A stretch of DNA of 35,761 nt, from contig SBBM01000011.1 in assembly GCA_005239725.1 (NCBI GenBank), positions 1 to 35,761 of the forward strand, written 5' to 3'. This document shows, piece by piece, positions 1 through 6,611 of this stretch. The stretch is from Planctomycetales bacterium. Its GTDB lineage: Bacteria > Omnitrophota > Gorgyraeia > Gygaellales > Profunditerraquicolaceae. The notes under the pieces were generated by a model that ran no database searches, had not been told where the DNA came from, and worked only from the letters and a program-made list of their open reading frames with translations. The number at the start of each line of letters is the position of its first letter. Within the stretch, counting starts at the first letter, position 1. The position numbers were made by a program, and so were the translations under genes.

Positions 1-2
1 AC

Positions 3-31
3 TTGACAAATAATGGGTTATGTGCTAAAAA
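3..31 (+). promoter_or_regulatory. Candidate sigma70 promoter, far upstream of porin gene
   Basis: TTGACA at 3-8 is followed after 17 bp by TAAAAA at 26-31, a weak -10. Every other promoter proposed in this window also uses 17 bp spacing. If used, it gives a leader of about 175 nt before the porin start at 214. A TATACT at 130-135 is a better -10 but has no -35 at the right distance, so the true promoter is uncertain. Confidence 0.35.
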
Positions 32-196
32 GGGCATAAACTAGGTTATACCATTGGAGATGACTTTAATCCAGGCACAAAAGGAGGTGAAGGCAAAAGA
101 TAAGCCGGAAGTCAGCCAAAATCCAATGATATACTATATAGAGCAAATCTCTAGGAAGCAAATTTTAATACCTAGTTAACATATTCTTCGTATTTA

Positions 197-213
197 AAAG
201 GAGGTAGTTCAAC
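197..213 (+). promoter_or_regulatory. Strong ribosome binding site of porin-like gene
   Basis: AAAAGGAGGT at 197-206 lies 7 nt before the ATG at 214 and fixes that start. It is close to a full anti-SD match, consistent with a highly expressed outer-membrane protein. Confidence 0.8.
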
Positions 214-1491
214 ATGATTAAGCGCTTGACATTAGTACTTGCTTTAGCGTTTGTAGTAGGCATGGCTTTTAACGCCTACGCAGAAGTGCAGAATGTAAAA
301 GTTAGCGGTGATTTTAGCTTACAGGGAGTTGCCCGCGAGGCATTTGACCTTGGGAGCACTGTCGCCGCAAACGATGTCGGAAGATCTGCAGTTGACGGCA
401 CTGTCATGATAACCAGGTTAAAAGTCGATGCGGATTTAACCGACAATGTTATGGCAACGGTCGGTATCCGTAATGAGCAGGTCTGGGGAACTTCAAGCAG
501 GACAACCACGGGTGACGGTGATTTTCATATTTCTTTGGGTTTTGTTACGCTCAAGGAATTTTTCTATGATTGGCTTACCCTGAAACTTGGTTTTCAGCCA
601 ATCCGTTTAGGCAGCGGTCTGCTTATTGGCGATGCTGACACGAACCGCGTGGCTAGCGGTCCTTTGGGCAATGAATTCGGCGACCTGTCCACCAAAAAGG
701 CATTTAACGGGTTAGTAGGCGTGATGGATTTTAACCCCTTAACCTTGACTTTGGGCGCAGTCAAAGCCGCCGAAGGTAGTGTTGATAACGCTAGCGATGA
801 CCAGAATGTTTTCGTGGTAAACGCTGATTATAATACCGGCGTAATGAAGACAGTGGGTTCGCTGTATTATGTGCTTAAGGATACAAGCAAGACCGACGTG
901 AACAACATCGGCGCGCGCGTAACTTCTATGCCTATTGAGAATTTAAGCGTGAGTGCGGAATATGTCCAGCAGTTATTGAAAAATATCCGTAAGGATAATA
1001 ACCACTCTACTGCTAACGCGATATTGCTTGGCGCGACATATTCTATGCCGGAAGTTTCCATGAAACCCAGCATCGGATTGGATTATGCGCGCTTAAGCCG
1101 CAACTGGGATGTAATGTATGAGGATATTTCCCCTGCTGATATTTTCAACGCGATAACTCCGAATACGGATGCCCAGATAATCGGGGCAACTGCAACAGCC
1201 AAACCCCTGGAAGACTTAAGCGTAAAACTGCGTTATATGAACGCGCAGCTGGTTGATGCTGTTGGCGATACTACTCTTCCCCTTTGGCCGTTTTCCAGCG
1301 CTACCTCATATTACAATATGACCGATAGCAAAGGGTTGGGGAATGAAGTTGATTTACACCTCACCTATGATTATACGGAAGATGTTAAATTCGGGCTTAT
1401 GCTCGGATATTTTAAGCCCGGCGATGCCTTTGACGAGACAAACCGCAAAGCTGCTTCTCAGGTTATAGGTTCGATGAAGGTTACATTCTAA
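214..1491 (+). CDS. Putative outer-membrane beta-barrel (porin-like) protein
   Basis: A 425-residue protein that I do not recognise by family. Residues 1-23 form a clear Sec signal peptide: a KR n-region, a hydrophobic core and a cleavage site after NAYA. The mature part alternates polar and hydrophobic residues, is rich in Gly, Asp, Thr and aromatics, and contains many short strand-like segments such as LSVKLRYMNAQL and VKFGLMLGYF. It ends in the aromatic terminus KVTF expected for a BAM-inserted barrel. Size and composition fit a 14-18 strand porin or an alginate/DUF1302-like barrel, so it likely forms a diffusion channel in the outer membrane. It is monocistronic: a strong SD lies before it and a perfect terminator follows at 1515. 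The substrate cannot be read from the sequence. Confidence 0.75.
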   Translation: MIKRLTLVLALAFVVGMAFNAYAEVQNVKVSGDFSLQGVAREAFDLGSTVAANDVGRSAVDGTVMITRLKVDADLTDNVMATVGIRNEQVWGTSSRTTTGDGDFHISLGFVTLKEFFYDWLTLKLGFQPIRLGSGLLIGDADTNRVASGPLGNEFGDLSTKKAFNGLVGVMDFNPLTLTLGAVKAAEGSVDNASDDQNVFVVNADYNTGVMKTVGSLYYVLKDTSKTDVNNIGARVTSMPIENLSVSAEYVQQLLKNIRKDNNHSTANAILLGATYSMPEVSMKPSIGLDYARLSRNWDVMYEDISPADIFNAITPNTDAQIIGATATAKPLEDLSVKLRYMNAQLVDAVGDTTLPLWPFSSATSYYNMTDSKGLGNEVDLHLTYDYTEDVKFGLMLGYFKPGDAFDETNRKAASQVIGSMKVTF

Positions 1492-1514
1492 TAGTTCAAC
1501 ATATGTGAAATACG

Positions 1515-1549
1515 CCCTCGCCCCGCATTCTGCGGGGCGAGGGTTTTTT
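1515..1549 (+). terminator. Rho-independent terminator after porin gene
   Basis: CCCTCGCCCCGCA (1515-1527), loop TTC and TGCGGGGCGAGGG (1531-1543) form a perfect 13-bp GC-rich stem, followed by six T (1544-1549). It is the strongest terminator in the window. The next gene starts only 10 nt after the stem. Confidence 0.93.
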
Positions 1550-1552
1550 ATT

Positions 1553-3115
1553 ATGCTATATCTTGCCTTTATCTTCCATATGCACCAGCCCTACTATAAG
1601 AACCTGCTTACTCAAAGGGCGGATGTTCCCTGGGTCAGGCTCCACGGGATTAAAGATTATATGGACATGGTGCAGATTCTGGGAAAATATCCCTCGATAC
1701 ATCAGACTTTCAACCTGGTCCCCTCTTTAATTGAGCAGCTGGAAGATTATGTGAGCGGGCGGATTAAGGACCGGTTCCTGGAGCTCTCATATAAGCCGGC
1801 AGCCGAATTAACTCCCCGGGAAAAAGAGTTTGTCCTGGAAAAATTTTTTATGATCAACAAAGAAAGGGTAATTTCCGTCTTCCCCCGCTATTATGAATTG
1901 TACCTGAAGAGGCAGGCGAAAAAGGCATTTGCCCTGCAGGATTACCAGGACTTACAGGTATGGTTTAATCTGAGTTGGTTCGATTATTATTACCGGGTAA
2001 ATATGCCGGAATTGCGTAAAATTGTCGCAAAGGGCAGGTTTTTTTCCGAGGAAGATAAGCGGGTTGTTTTAGATAAGCAGTTTGATATTTTAAAGGAAAT
2101 CATCCCCACTTATAGGAAATTCAGGGAGAACGGGCAGATAGAGGTAATCATAAGCCCCTATTACCACCCCATATTGCCGTTACTTTATAATACCAATATC
2201 GCAAAAGAGGCTAACCAAAAAACGAGTCTCCCTCAGACCCAGTTTAGCTACCCGTCTGATGCGGCGGCCCAAATTGAGGAAGGAGTAAGTTTTTATAAGT
2301 CAACTTTTAACGATGTGCCTTATGGCATGTGGCCTTCGGAAGAGGCAGTGAGTGAGCACATATTGCCTTTATTGATGCGGGCGGGGATAAACTGGATTGT
2401 CGCGGATGAGGCCATATTATTCAGGTCATTAAAGAAGAGGAAAAGGGAAACCAGGATTTTATATCAACCTCATCTCTTAAAAAGGGGAGAGGGTGATTTA
2501 AACATTGTTTTTCGCGACCGGAATTTGTCGGATTTGATAGGCTTTGTCTATCACGATTGGAAAGCCGAAGACGCTGTAAATGACTTTATGAAACATCTGG
2601 AAAATACGCACAAGGCCTTTAAAGATGAGGATATTCTGGTTACTATCGCTATGGACGGAGAAAACGCCTGGGAGTATTACCGCAATGATGGTTATGATTT
2701 TTTAAGCCTTCTTTATGAACGTTTATCGGAATCTAAATTCATACGAACATGCACTGTTGCGGAATATCTGAAGATGCATCCCCCAAAAACAGAAATCGGC
2801 CGGCTCTCGCCGGGCTCATGGATATATGCCGAGTTTTCCAAATGGATAGGCAACCCCGCAAAGAATAGGGCATGGGAATATCTTTTAAGGGCGAGGGAAG
2901 AGCTTGAGCAGGTTGAACACGCCCATAAACTGCCTGAAGAAAAATTAAATTTGGCCTGGAAACAGATGTATGTGGCAGAGGGCAGCGACTGGTTCTGGTG
3001 GTACGGGGATAATCAGGAAGATTTTGATAACCTTTTCCGCACGCATTTATCTAATTTCTACCGCATCATAAATAAGGAAGTGCCGGAGTATTTAAATAAA
3101 CCCATAACTGCTTGA
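1553..3115 (+). CDS. Glycoside hydrolase family 57 (alpha-amylase / amylopullulanase-like)
   Basis: A 520-residue cytoplasmic-type GH57 enzyme acting on alpha-glucans (alpha-amylase, 4-alpha-glucanotransferase or amylopullulanase-type activity); no signal peptide is visible. The conserved region I motif HMHQP is at residues 9-13. Region III, YGMWPSEEAVSE, carries the likely nucleophile Glu263. Region IV, AMDGENAWEYY, carries the likely acid/base Asp368. A helical region around 70-190 and a C-terminal Trp-rich helical domain (WFWWYGD) match the family. The frame is open 16 codons further upstream, but those codons run through the terminator. The family N-terminus LAFIFHMHQPYY fits the ATG at 1553. 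No separate SD exists apart from GAGGG in the terminator stem. The next genes encode a beta-sandwich membrane protein and a CBM48-tailed ATPase, suggesting a glycogen role. Exact specificity is unresolved. Confidence 0.9.
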   Translation: MLYLAFIFHMHQPYYKNLLTQRADVPWVRLHGIKDYMDMVQILGKYPSIHQTFNLVPSLIEQLEDYVSGRIKDRFLELSYKPAAELTPREKEFVLEKFFMINKERVISVFPRYYELYLKRQAKKAFALQDYQDLQVWFNLSWFDYYYRVNMPELRKIVAKGRFFSEEDKRVVLDKQFDILKEIIPTYRKFRENGQIEVIISPYYHPILPLLYNTNIAKEANQKTSLPQTQFSYPSDAAAQIEEGVSFYKSTFNDVPYGMWPSEEAVSEHILPLLMRAGINWIVADEAILFRSLKKRKRETRILYQPHLLKRGEGDLNIVFRDRNLSDLIGFVYHDWKAEDAVNDFMKHLENTHKAFKDEDILVTIAMDGENAWEYYRNDGYDFLSLLYERLSESKFIRTCTVAEYLKMHPPKTEIGRLSPGSWIYAEFSKWIGNPAKNRAWEYLLRAREELEQVEHAHKLPEEKLNLAWKQMYVAEGSDWFWWYGDNQEDFDNLFRTHLSNFYRIINKEVPEYLNKPITA

Positions 3116-3143
3116 CATAAAAGAGGTTTTGTGTTATAAACAC
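3112..3143 (+). promoter_or_regulatory. Sigma70 promoter with palindrome over the -10; predicted leaderless start
   Basis: TTGACA (3112-3117) overlaps the GH57 stop codon. It is followed after 17 bp by TATAAA (3135-3140). Transcription would begin near 3146-3148, at the ATG of the next gene (3148), which has no SD at a usable distance. GTGTT-ATA-AACAC (3131-3143) is a perfect inverted repeat covering the -10 and is an operator candidate. Confidence 0.75.
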
Positions 3144-3147
3144 AATA

Positions 3148-3714
3148 ATGGGCAGAAGAGATATTTATGAACATTTAGCCGAAATCTATCTCGACACCTC
3201 CGTAAAAAAACGAAGGAAACCTGAAAAATACCACCGCCATCTCAAAATAATTCTTACGGCAATTTCCGCGGTTACATTAATCTTTATGACTTTACTGTCC
3301 GCCAATATCTATAATAAAAATAAACACCTGAATTCGCATATGGCCCTGATACTCCAGCCGGATACCGTAAAAATAAATTTCAATCTCGATTCAGCTAAAA
3401 AACAGGCATACTCCCTGAGATTGAACAAAATGGATTTAAATAAATTTAAGACGCTGAAATTCAGTGTAAAAAAGACAAATTACCGCAATAATATCGCATT
3501 AAGGGTGGAATTTATCAATGCCTTTAAGGAAAAGTCCGAGGTTTATGTGAAAGCCGTCTCGAACAAGTGGCAGGAATATAAAATCGCTCTCGCGGATTTT
3601 AAGAATATAAGCGACTGGTCGGATATGCTGGATTTATCTTTTATTATTGAGGAGTGGAATACTGCGGAAAAGGGCGGCGCAGTTTATATAGATAATATAG
3701 GATTGTTGCGTTAA
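3148..3714 (+). CDS. Membrane-anchored beta-sandwich (galactose-binding-like) protein
   Basis: A 188-residue protein without a family name I can assign with certainty. Residues 1-30 are basic and cytoplasmic (VKKRRKP). About 31-52 form one transmembrane helix (IILTAISAVTLIFMTLLSAN). The remaining roughly 130 residues would be periplasmic. This domain ends in the pattern W-EYKIAL-DF, DWSDMLDLSFIIEEW and AVYIDNIGLL, typical of CBM11/CIA30-like galactose-binding beta-sandwich domains that bind sugars or proteins. It is the first gene of an operon with the ParA-CBM48 fusion (19 nt gap). The start is at or next to the predicted transcription start, so translation may be leaderless. A carbohydrate-binding role is inferred only from the fold-like pattern and context. 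Confidence 0.7.
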   Translation: MGRRDIYEHLAEIYLDTSVKKRRKPEKYHRHLKIILTAISAVTLIFMTLLSANIYNKNKHLNSHMALILQPDTVKINFNLDSAKKQAYSLRLNKMDLNKFKTLKFSVKKTNYRNNIALRVEFINAFKEKSEVYVKAVSNKWQEYKIALADFKNISDWSDMLDLSFIIEEWNTAEKGGAVYIDNIGLLR

Positions 3715-3733
3715 AAAGGGGAGGAAAAGTCAT

Positions 3734-4753
3734 ATGCGGATTATTGCGGTTACGAACCAAAAGGGGGGATGCGGAAAAACTACTACGGCGATAAATTTAG
3801 CGGCTTCTTTGGCTTCTTGCGGCAAAAAAGTTTTATTGATAGACCTGGATCCTCAGGCGCACGCAAGTTTAGGGCTGGACGTTAAATCCGAATTGAGCAT
3901 TTATAACGTGTTATCAAAGGTTACCCAAAAAAAAGTCAATCTGGATGAAATTATACAGAATATAGACAACAATTTCGATTTAGCCCCTTCGGATATCATA
4001 TTAAGCACGCTTGAACAGGAGCTTGCCGGGGAGATCGGCAGGGAGTCGCGGCTCTGGGAGGTGCTGGATAATTTTCAAGGCGATTATGATTATATCCTCA
4101 TAGATTGCCCGCCAAACCTGGGGCTCCTGACTATTAATGCCATAAGGGCAACGGATGAAATAGTTGTGCCTGTGGAGGCAAGCAGGTTTTCTCTGGAGGG
4201 CCTGGGCCAGCTCATTGAAATAATGAACCTGGTTACCGAAAGGCTGGGGCATGAAGTTTCCTACCGGATATTAGTCGCTAACTTTGATTCCCGCCTGCGC
4301 CATTCTTTTAAAATGCTTGAGAAAATAAAATCTGCGTTTGCGGATAAGGTATTCGCTACCATAATCCATGTCAATGTTAAGTTAAAAGAAGCGCAGAATG
4401 AAGGCAGGCACGTTTTAAGCTACGATAAATATTGCCGCGGCTCAAAGGATTATTTCCGCCTATCGCGCGAGATTATCACTCTGCATGAATCCGGTCAAGA
4501 GCTGCCTGTTGTATTTTCCATAGCGGCTCCGGAAGCAAAGGAAGTCCATATTGCGGGAGAATTTAACGGATGGCAACTAGACAGTGCCAGCCGCATGGAG
4601 CAGAATAATGGAGTGTGGACCAGGAAGGTCAGGCTTTCCCCCGGGCAACACCGTTACCGTTTTGTGGTAGACGGCAGGTGGGTCGAAGACCCCACCAACC
4701 CTGCCAAGGAATTAAACCCTTACGGAGAAATGGATTCATTAATCAAGATTTAA
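3734..4753 (+). CDS. ParA/Soj-family ATPase fused to C-terminal CBM48 (AMPK glycogen-binding) domain
   Basis: A 339-residue two-domain protein. Residues 1-250 form a ParA/MinD-type P-loop ATPase: deviant Walker A KGGCGKTT (10-17) with signature Lys10, Walker A' LLIDLDPQ (34-41), and Walker B ILIDCPP (121-127). Such ATPases dimerise with ATP and position DNA or protein cargo on a surface. Residues about 258-339 form a CBM48/E-set module: VHIAGEFNGW (271-280), then RYRFVVDGRWVEDP (307-320) and the terminal NPYG. Trp280 and Trp317 align with the two glucan-stacking tryptophans of AMPK-beta, so polysaccharide binding looks intact. No ParB gene is adjacent. The SD is GGGGAGG. The upstream GH57 and sandwich-domain protein support a glucan context. 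I infer glycogen-linked positioning or sensing rather than chromosome partition; the fusion itself is directly visible. Confidence 0.88.
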   Translation: MRIIAVTNQKGGCGKTTTAINLAASLASCGKKVLLIDLDPQAHASLGLDVKSELSIYNVLSKVTQKKVNLDEIIQNIDNNFDLAPSDIILSTLEQELAGEIGRESRLWEVLDNFQGDYDYILIDCPPNLGLLTINAIRATDEIVVPVEASRFSLEGLGQLIEIMNLVTERLGHEVSYRILVANFDSRLRHSFKMLEKIKSAFADKVFATIIHVNVKLKEAQNEGRHVLSYDKYCRGSKDYFRLSREIITLHESGQELPVVFSIAAPEAKEVHIAGEFNGWQLDSASRMEQNNGVWTRKVRLSPGQHRYRFVVDGRWVEDPTNPAKELNPYGEMDSLIKI

Positions 4754-4809
4754 CACCTGGCGCTAAGTGGTATTGCGCCAGTGTGCCCTTTCCGGGCAAG
4801 GAGGTAGGT
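4754..4809 (+). promoter_or_regulatory. Two hairpins and strong RBS before lysine-rich protein gene
   Basis: CTGGCGC (4757-4763) pairs with GCGCCAG (4775-4781). TGCCC (4784-4788) pairs with GGGCA (4794-4798), loop TTTCC. The SD AAGGAGGT follows directly at 4799-4806, before ATG 4810. There is no T-tract, so this looks like mRNA structure or a processing site rather than a terminator. Confidence 0.45.
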
Positions 4810-5169
4810 ATGCCTTTAAAAAAGAAAATAAAGAAAGCAGCTAAGCCTAAAAAAAAGAAGGTTATTAAAAAGAAGCCGTTAACTAAGAAGGCCGTTAAGA
4901 AAAAGCCGGTGGTTAAAAAGGTCAAAGAAAAGGTTTTAGGCATTGTGACGCATTATTTCCCCAAAGTCAGGGCGGGCGTAATGAAATTAAAAGGGCCGCT
5001 TTCAGTCGGGAATGTAATTAAAATCAAAGGCCATACTACCGATTTTACCCAGACTGTAAGCTCGATGCAGATTGACCATGTGCCGGTAGATAATGCAAAA
5101 AAAGGCGATGAAATAGGGTTGTTGGTTGATTCCCGGGTGAGAAAAAAGGATATGGTGTATTTGGCTTAA
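4810..5169 (+). CDS. Lysine-rich tail plus EF-Tu domain II-like beta-barrel protein
   Basis: A 119-residue protein. Residues 1-45 are a low-complexity basic tail of Lys, Ala, Pro and Val (KKKIKKAAKPKKKK, then KKPV repeats), like histone H1 or AlgP-type tails. Residues about 46-119 match a translation-factor domain II barrel as in EF-Tu/SelB and small elongation factor-like proteins: GIVTHYFPKVRAGVMKL, PLSVGNVIKIKG, then KKGDEIGLLV and the C-terminal MVYL. The GTPase domain is absent. The start at 4810 is chosen for its AAGGAGGT site 3 nt upstream; the open frame extends further 5' into the ParA gene but is only a shadow there. It likely binds RNA or DNA through the tail. The role is unknown; it is co-oriented with the ParA-CBM48 gene (56 nt gap). 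Confidence 0.8.
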   Translation: MPLKKKIKKAAKPKKKKVIKKKPLTKKAVKKKPVVKKVKEKVLGIVTHYFPKVRAGVMKLKGPLSVGNVIKIKGHTTDFTQTVSSMQIDHVPVDNAKKGDEIGLLVDSRVRKKDMVYLA

Positions 5170-5190
5170 AAGGAGAAGGGGGGAGAAGTT

Positions 5191-5481
5191 ATGATGGGCA
5201 TGGGAAGCAATATCGGAACATATATAATCGGTTTAGGCATAGGCTATATTGTTTTATCAATTGCAAAAAAAGAAGACAAGAAATTGTTGAGGTTTTTAGG
5301 GTATGCCATCGGCATAATAATGATTTTGTCCAGCTTAACTCTCATCGCCAAAGAGGTATGCAAAACAAAAAAGATGCGCCATATGATGATGAAGAGGCAC
5401 AAGATGATGATGCAGCAAAAGTCGCCGGTAAAGCCGGAAATGATGCCTCCGGAAGAAGACTTAGAAATGATGGTGCCGTAA
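5191..5481 (+). CDS. Small membrane protein with Met/His-rich cytoplasmic-type tail
   Basis: A 96-residue protein of unrecognised family. Two hydrophobic helices are visible, at about 9-25 (GTYIIGLGIGYIVLSI) and 34-54 (LRFLGYAIGIIMILSSLTLI), separated by a charged KKEDKK loop. The tail from 60 to 96 is basic, then acidic, and contains about 14 Met and several His (MRHMMMKRHKMMMQQ, ending EMMVP). Met clusters of this kind can bind Cu(I) or form amphipathic helices. The SD AGGAGAAGGGGGGAG lies just upstream, and the gap to the previous gene is 21 nt, so it is probably the last gene of that operon. Function is unknown. Confidence 0.65.
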   Translation: MMGMGSNIGTYIIGLGIGYIVLSIAKKEDKKLLRFLGYAIGIIMILSSLTLIAKEVCKTKKMRHMMMKRHKMMMQQKSPVKPEMMPPEEDLEMMVP

Positions 5482-5492
5482 AGGAATAAATA

Positions 5493-5523
5493 TAAAGGGC
5501 TGGCCTCTAAAGTCGGCCCTTTA
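5493..5523 (+). terminator. Probable terminator at end of the ParA-CBM48 operon
   Basis: TAAAGGGC (5493-5500) pairs with GCCCTTTA (5516-5523), extended by wobble pairs inside. The following tract is TTAATTTAA rather than a clean T-run, so termination may be only moderate. Confidence 0.55.
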
Positions 5524-5551
5524 ATTTAACTAATTATTGAGTATATACTCA
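5521..5551 (+). promoter_or_regulatory. Promoter candidate and 14-bp palindromic operator upstream of DUF134 gene
   Basis: TGAGTATATACTCA (5538-5551) is a perfect 14-bp palindrome. A possible -10 TATACT (5544-5549) lies inside it, with a weak TTAATT (5521-5526) 17 bp upstream. The site is 42 nt before the gene of a helix-turn-helix protein, suggesting autoregulation. Confidence 0.5.
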
Positions 5552-5593
5552 TAATAACTCGGGCGTTAAACATAGGTAAAAGCAGGTAAAGTT

Positions 5594-5890
5594 ATGAAAT
5601 TCAAAGGAAGGCCAAGGAAGTATAGAGTAATAACCGGTGGGCCCCGGATAAGCCAATTTAGTCCCAGGGGTAAACCAGGGAGACCCGATGAAGCGGCTCT
5701 CGCCGCAGACGAGTTTGAAACAATACGTCTAATTGACTTTAGGGGGTTACGGCAAATAGAAGCCGCCAAATCCATGGGCATATCCCAACAAACCCTTAGC
5801 AGGATATTGCGCAAGGCACGCAAAGCAATAGCCGATGCCATTGTTAATGGTAAAATAATCCGCATTGGAGGCGCAGAAAGTAATATTTGA
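5594..5890 (+). CDS. DUF134 (UPF0251) helix-turn-helix DNA-binding protein
   Basis: A 98-residue member of DUF134/UPF0251. The family pattern is clear: an N-terminal basic GRPRKYR, then FSPRGKPG, the acidic-aromatic DEFETIRLIDFRGL, and the sigma70 region 4-like helix-turn-helix QIEAAKSMGISQQTLSRILRKARK (about 54-78), ending in VNGKIIRIGG. These proteins are presumed DNA-binding regulators; their targets are mostly unknown. The gene is alone on the plus strand, with a palindrome upstream at 5538-5551. The SD is weak (CAGGTA). The region after it (5891-6169) converges with the minus-strand receiver gene. Confidence 0.88.
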   Translation: MKFKGRPRKYRVITGGPRISQFSPRGKPGRPDEAALAADEFETIRLIDFRGLRQIEAAKSMGISQQTLSRILRKARKAIADAIVNGKIIRIGGAESNI

Positions 5891-6169
<279 letters not shown>

Positions 6170-6547
6170 TTATTCGGCTGGCGTATCCTGGGAAAGCACC
6201 CGGCTTATTTCGTTTAAAAGCCGGTTAGGGTCAATTGGTTTGCCGATAAAGCCTTTTGCTCCAAGGCGCACGCTCTGGACCACCTCTCCATCCCCGTCCA
6301 CTAGAGAGGTTACTATGATTATTTTTGCCTTGGGATCCAGGGTCTTTATTCTCTTAATCGCCATATGACCATCAGGCTTCATTAAGATATCCATAGTTAC
6401 GAGGTCGGGTTTAAGTTCGGCATATTTTTCGACCGCTTCCTGGCCGTTTATTGCCTCTCCAATAACCTCGTGGTTTCCGCTTTTGAGTATGTCGGCAATC
6501 ATTTTTCTTACAAGCTTTGAATCTTCGCAGATCAATATGCGGGCCAT
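6170..6547 (-). CDS. Stand-alone CheY-like response regulator
   Basis: A 125-residue single receiver domain. Acidic pocket Glu8-Asp9, phospho-acceptor Asp53 (TMDILM), Thr80 and Lys103 (GKP) are all present, so it should be phosphorylatable. The loop after the Asp reads MKPDGHMA in place of the usual MPxMDG. It carries no output domain, so it probably acts by protein contact, as in chemotaxis, motility or polar localisation. It has its own promoter at 6583-6611 and SD AGAGGA, and is transcribed apart from the DUF2062 gene 60 bp upstream. No cognate kinase is adjacent. Confidence 0.92.
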   Translation of the reverse strand: MARILICEDSKLVRKMIADILKSGNHEVIGEAINGQEAVEKYAELKPDLVTMDILMKPDGHMAIKRIKTLDPKAKIIIVTSLVDGDGEVVQSVRLGAKGFIGKPIDPNRLLNEISRVLSQDTPAE

Positions 6548-6582
6548 GTAGTTCCTCTCTTTTAGCCGTTTTTTAGTATATA

Positions 6583-6611
6583 ATAATACTATGTTAAATA
6601 TGGAGAGTCAA
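6583..6611 (-). promoter_or_regulatory. Sigma70 promoter of receiver gene
   Basis: On the minus strand, TTGACT (6611-6606) and TATTAT (6588-6583) are separated by exactly 17 bp. The -35 overlaps the TGA stop of the DUF2062 gene. Transcription should start near 6576, leaving a short leader with SD AGAGGA. Confidence 0.75.

Noticed and set aside
60-179. 39-codon open frame in the porin leader starting at ATG 60
   Set aside because: The only SD-like bases (GGAGATG) touch the start codon, leaving no spacing, and the peptide has no recognisable feature. Kept only as a possible leader ORF.
1505-1552. Longer GH57 start at 1505
   Set aside because: The extra 16 codons are the terminator hairpin, and the family N-terminus begins at 1553.
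4615-4809. Long 5' extension of the lysine-rich protein
   Set aside because: It overlaps the CBM48 coding region in another frame; a strong SD lies before ATG 4810.
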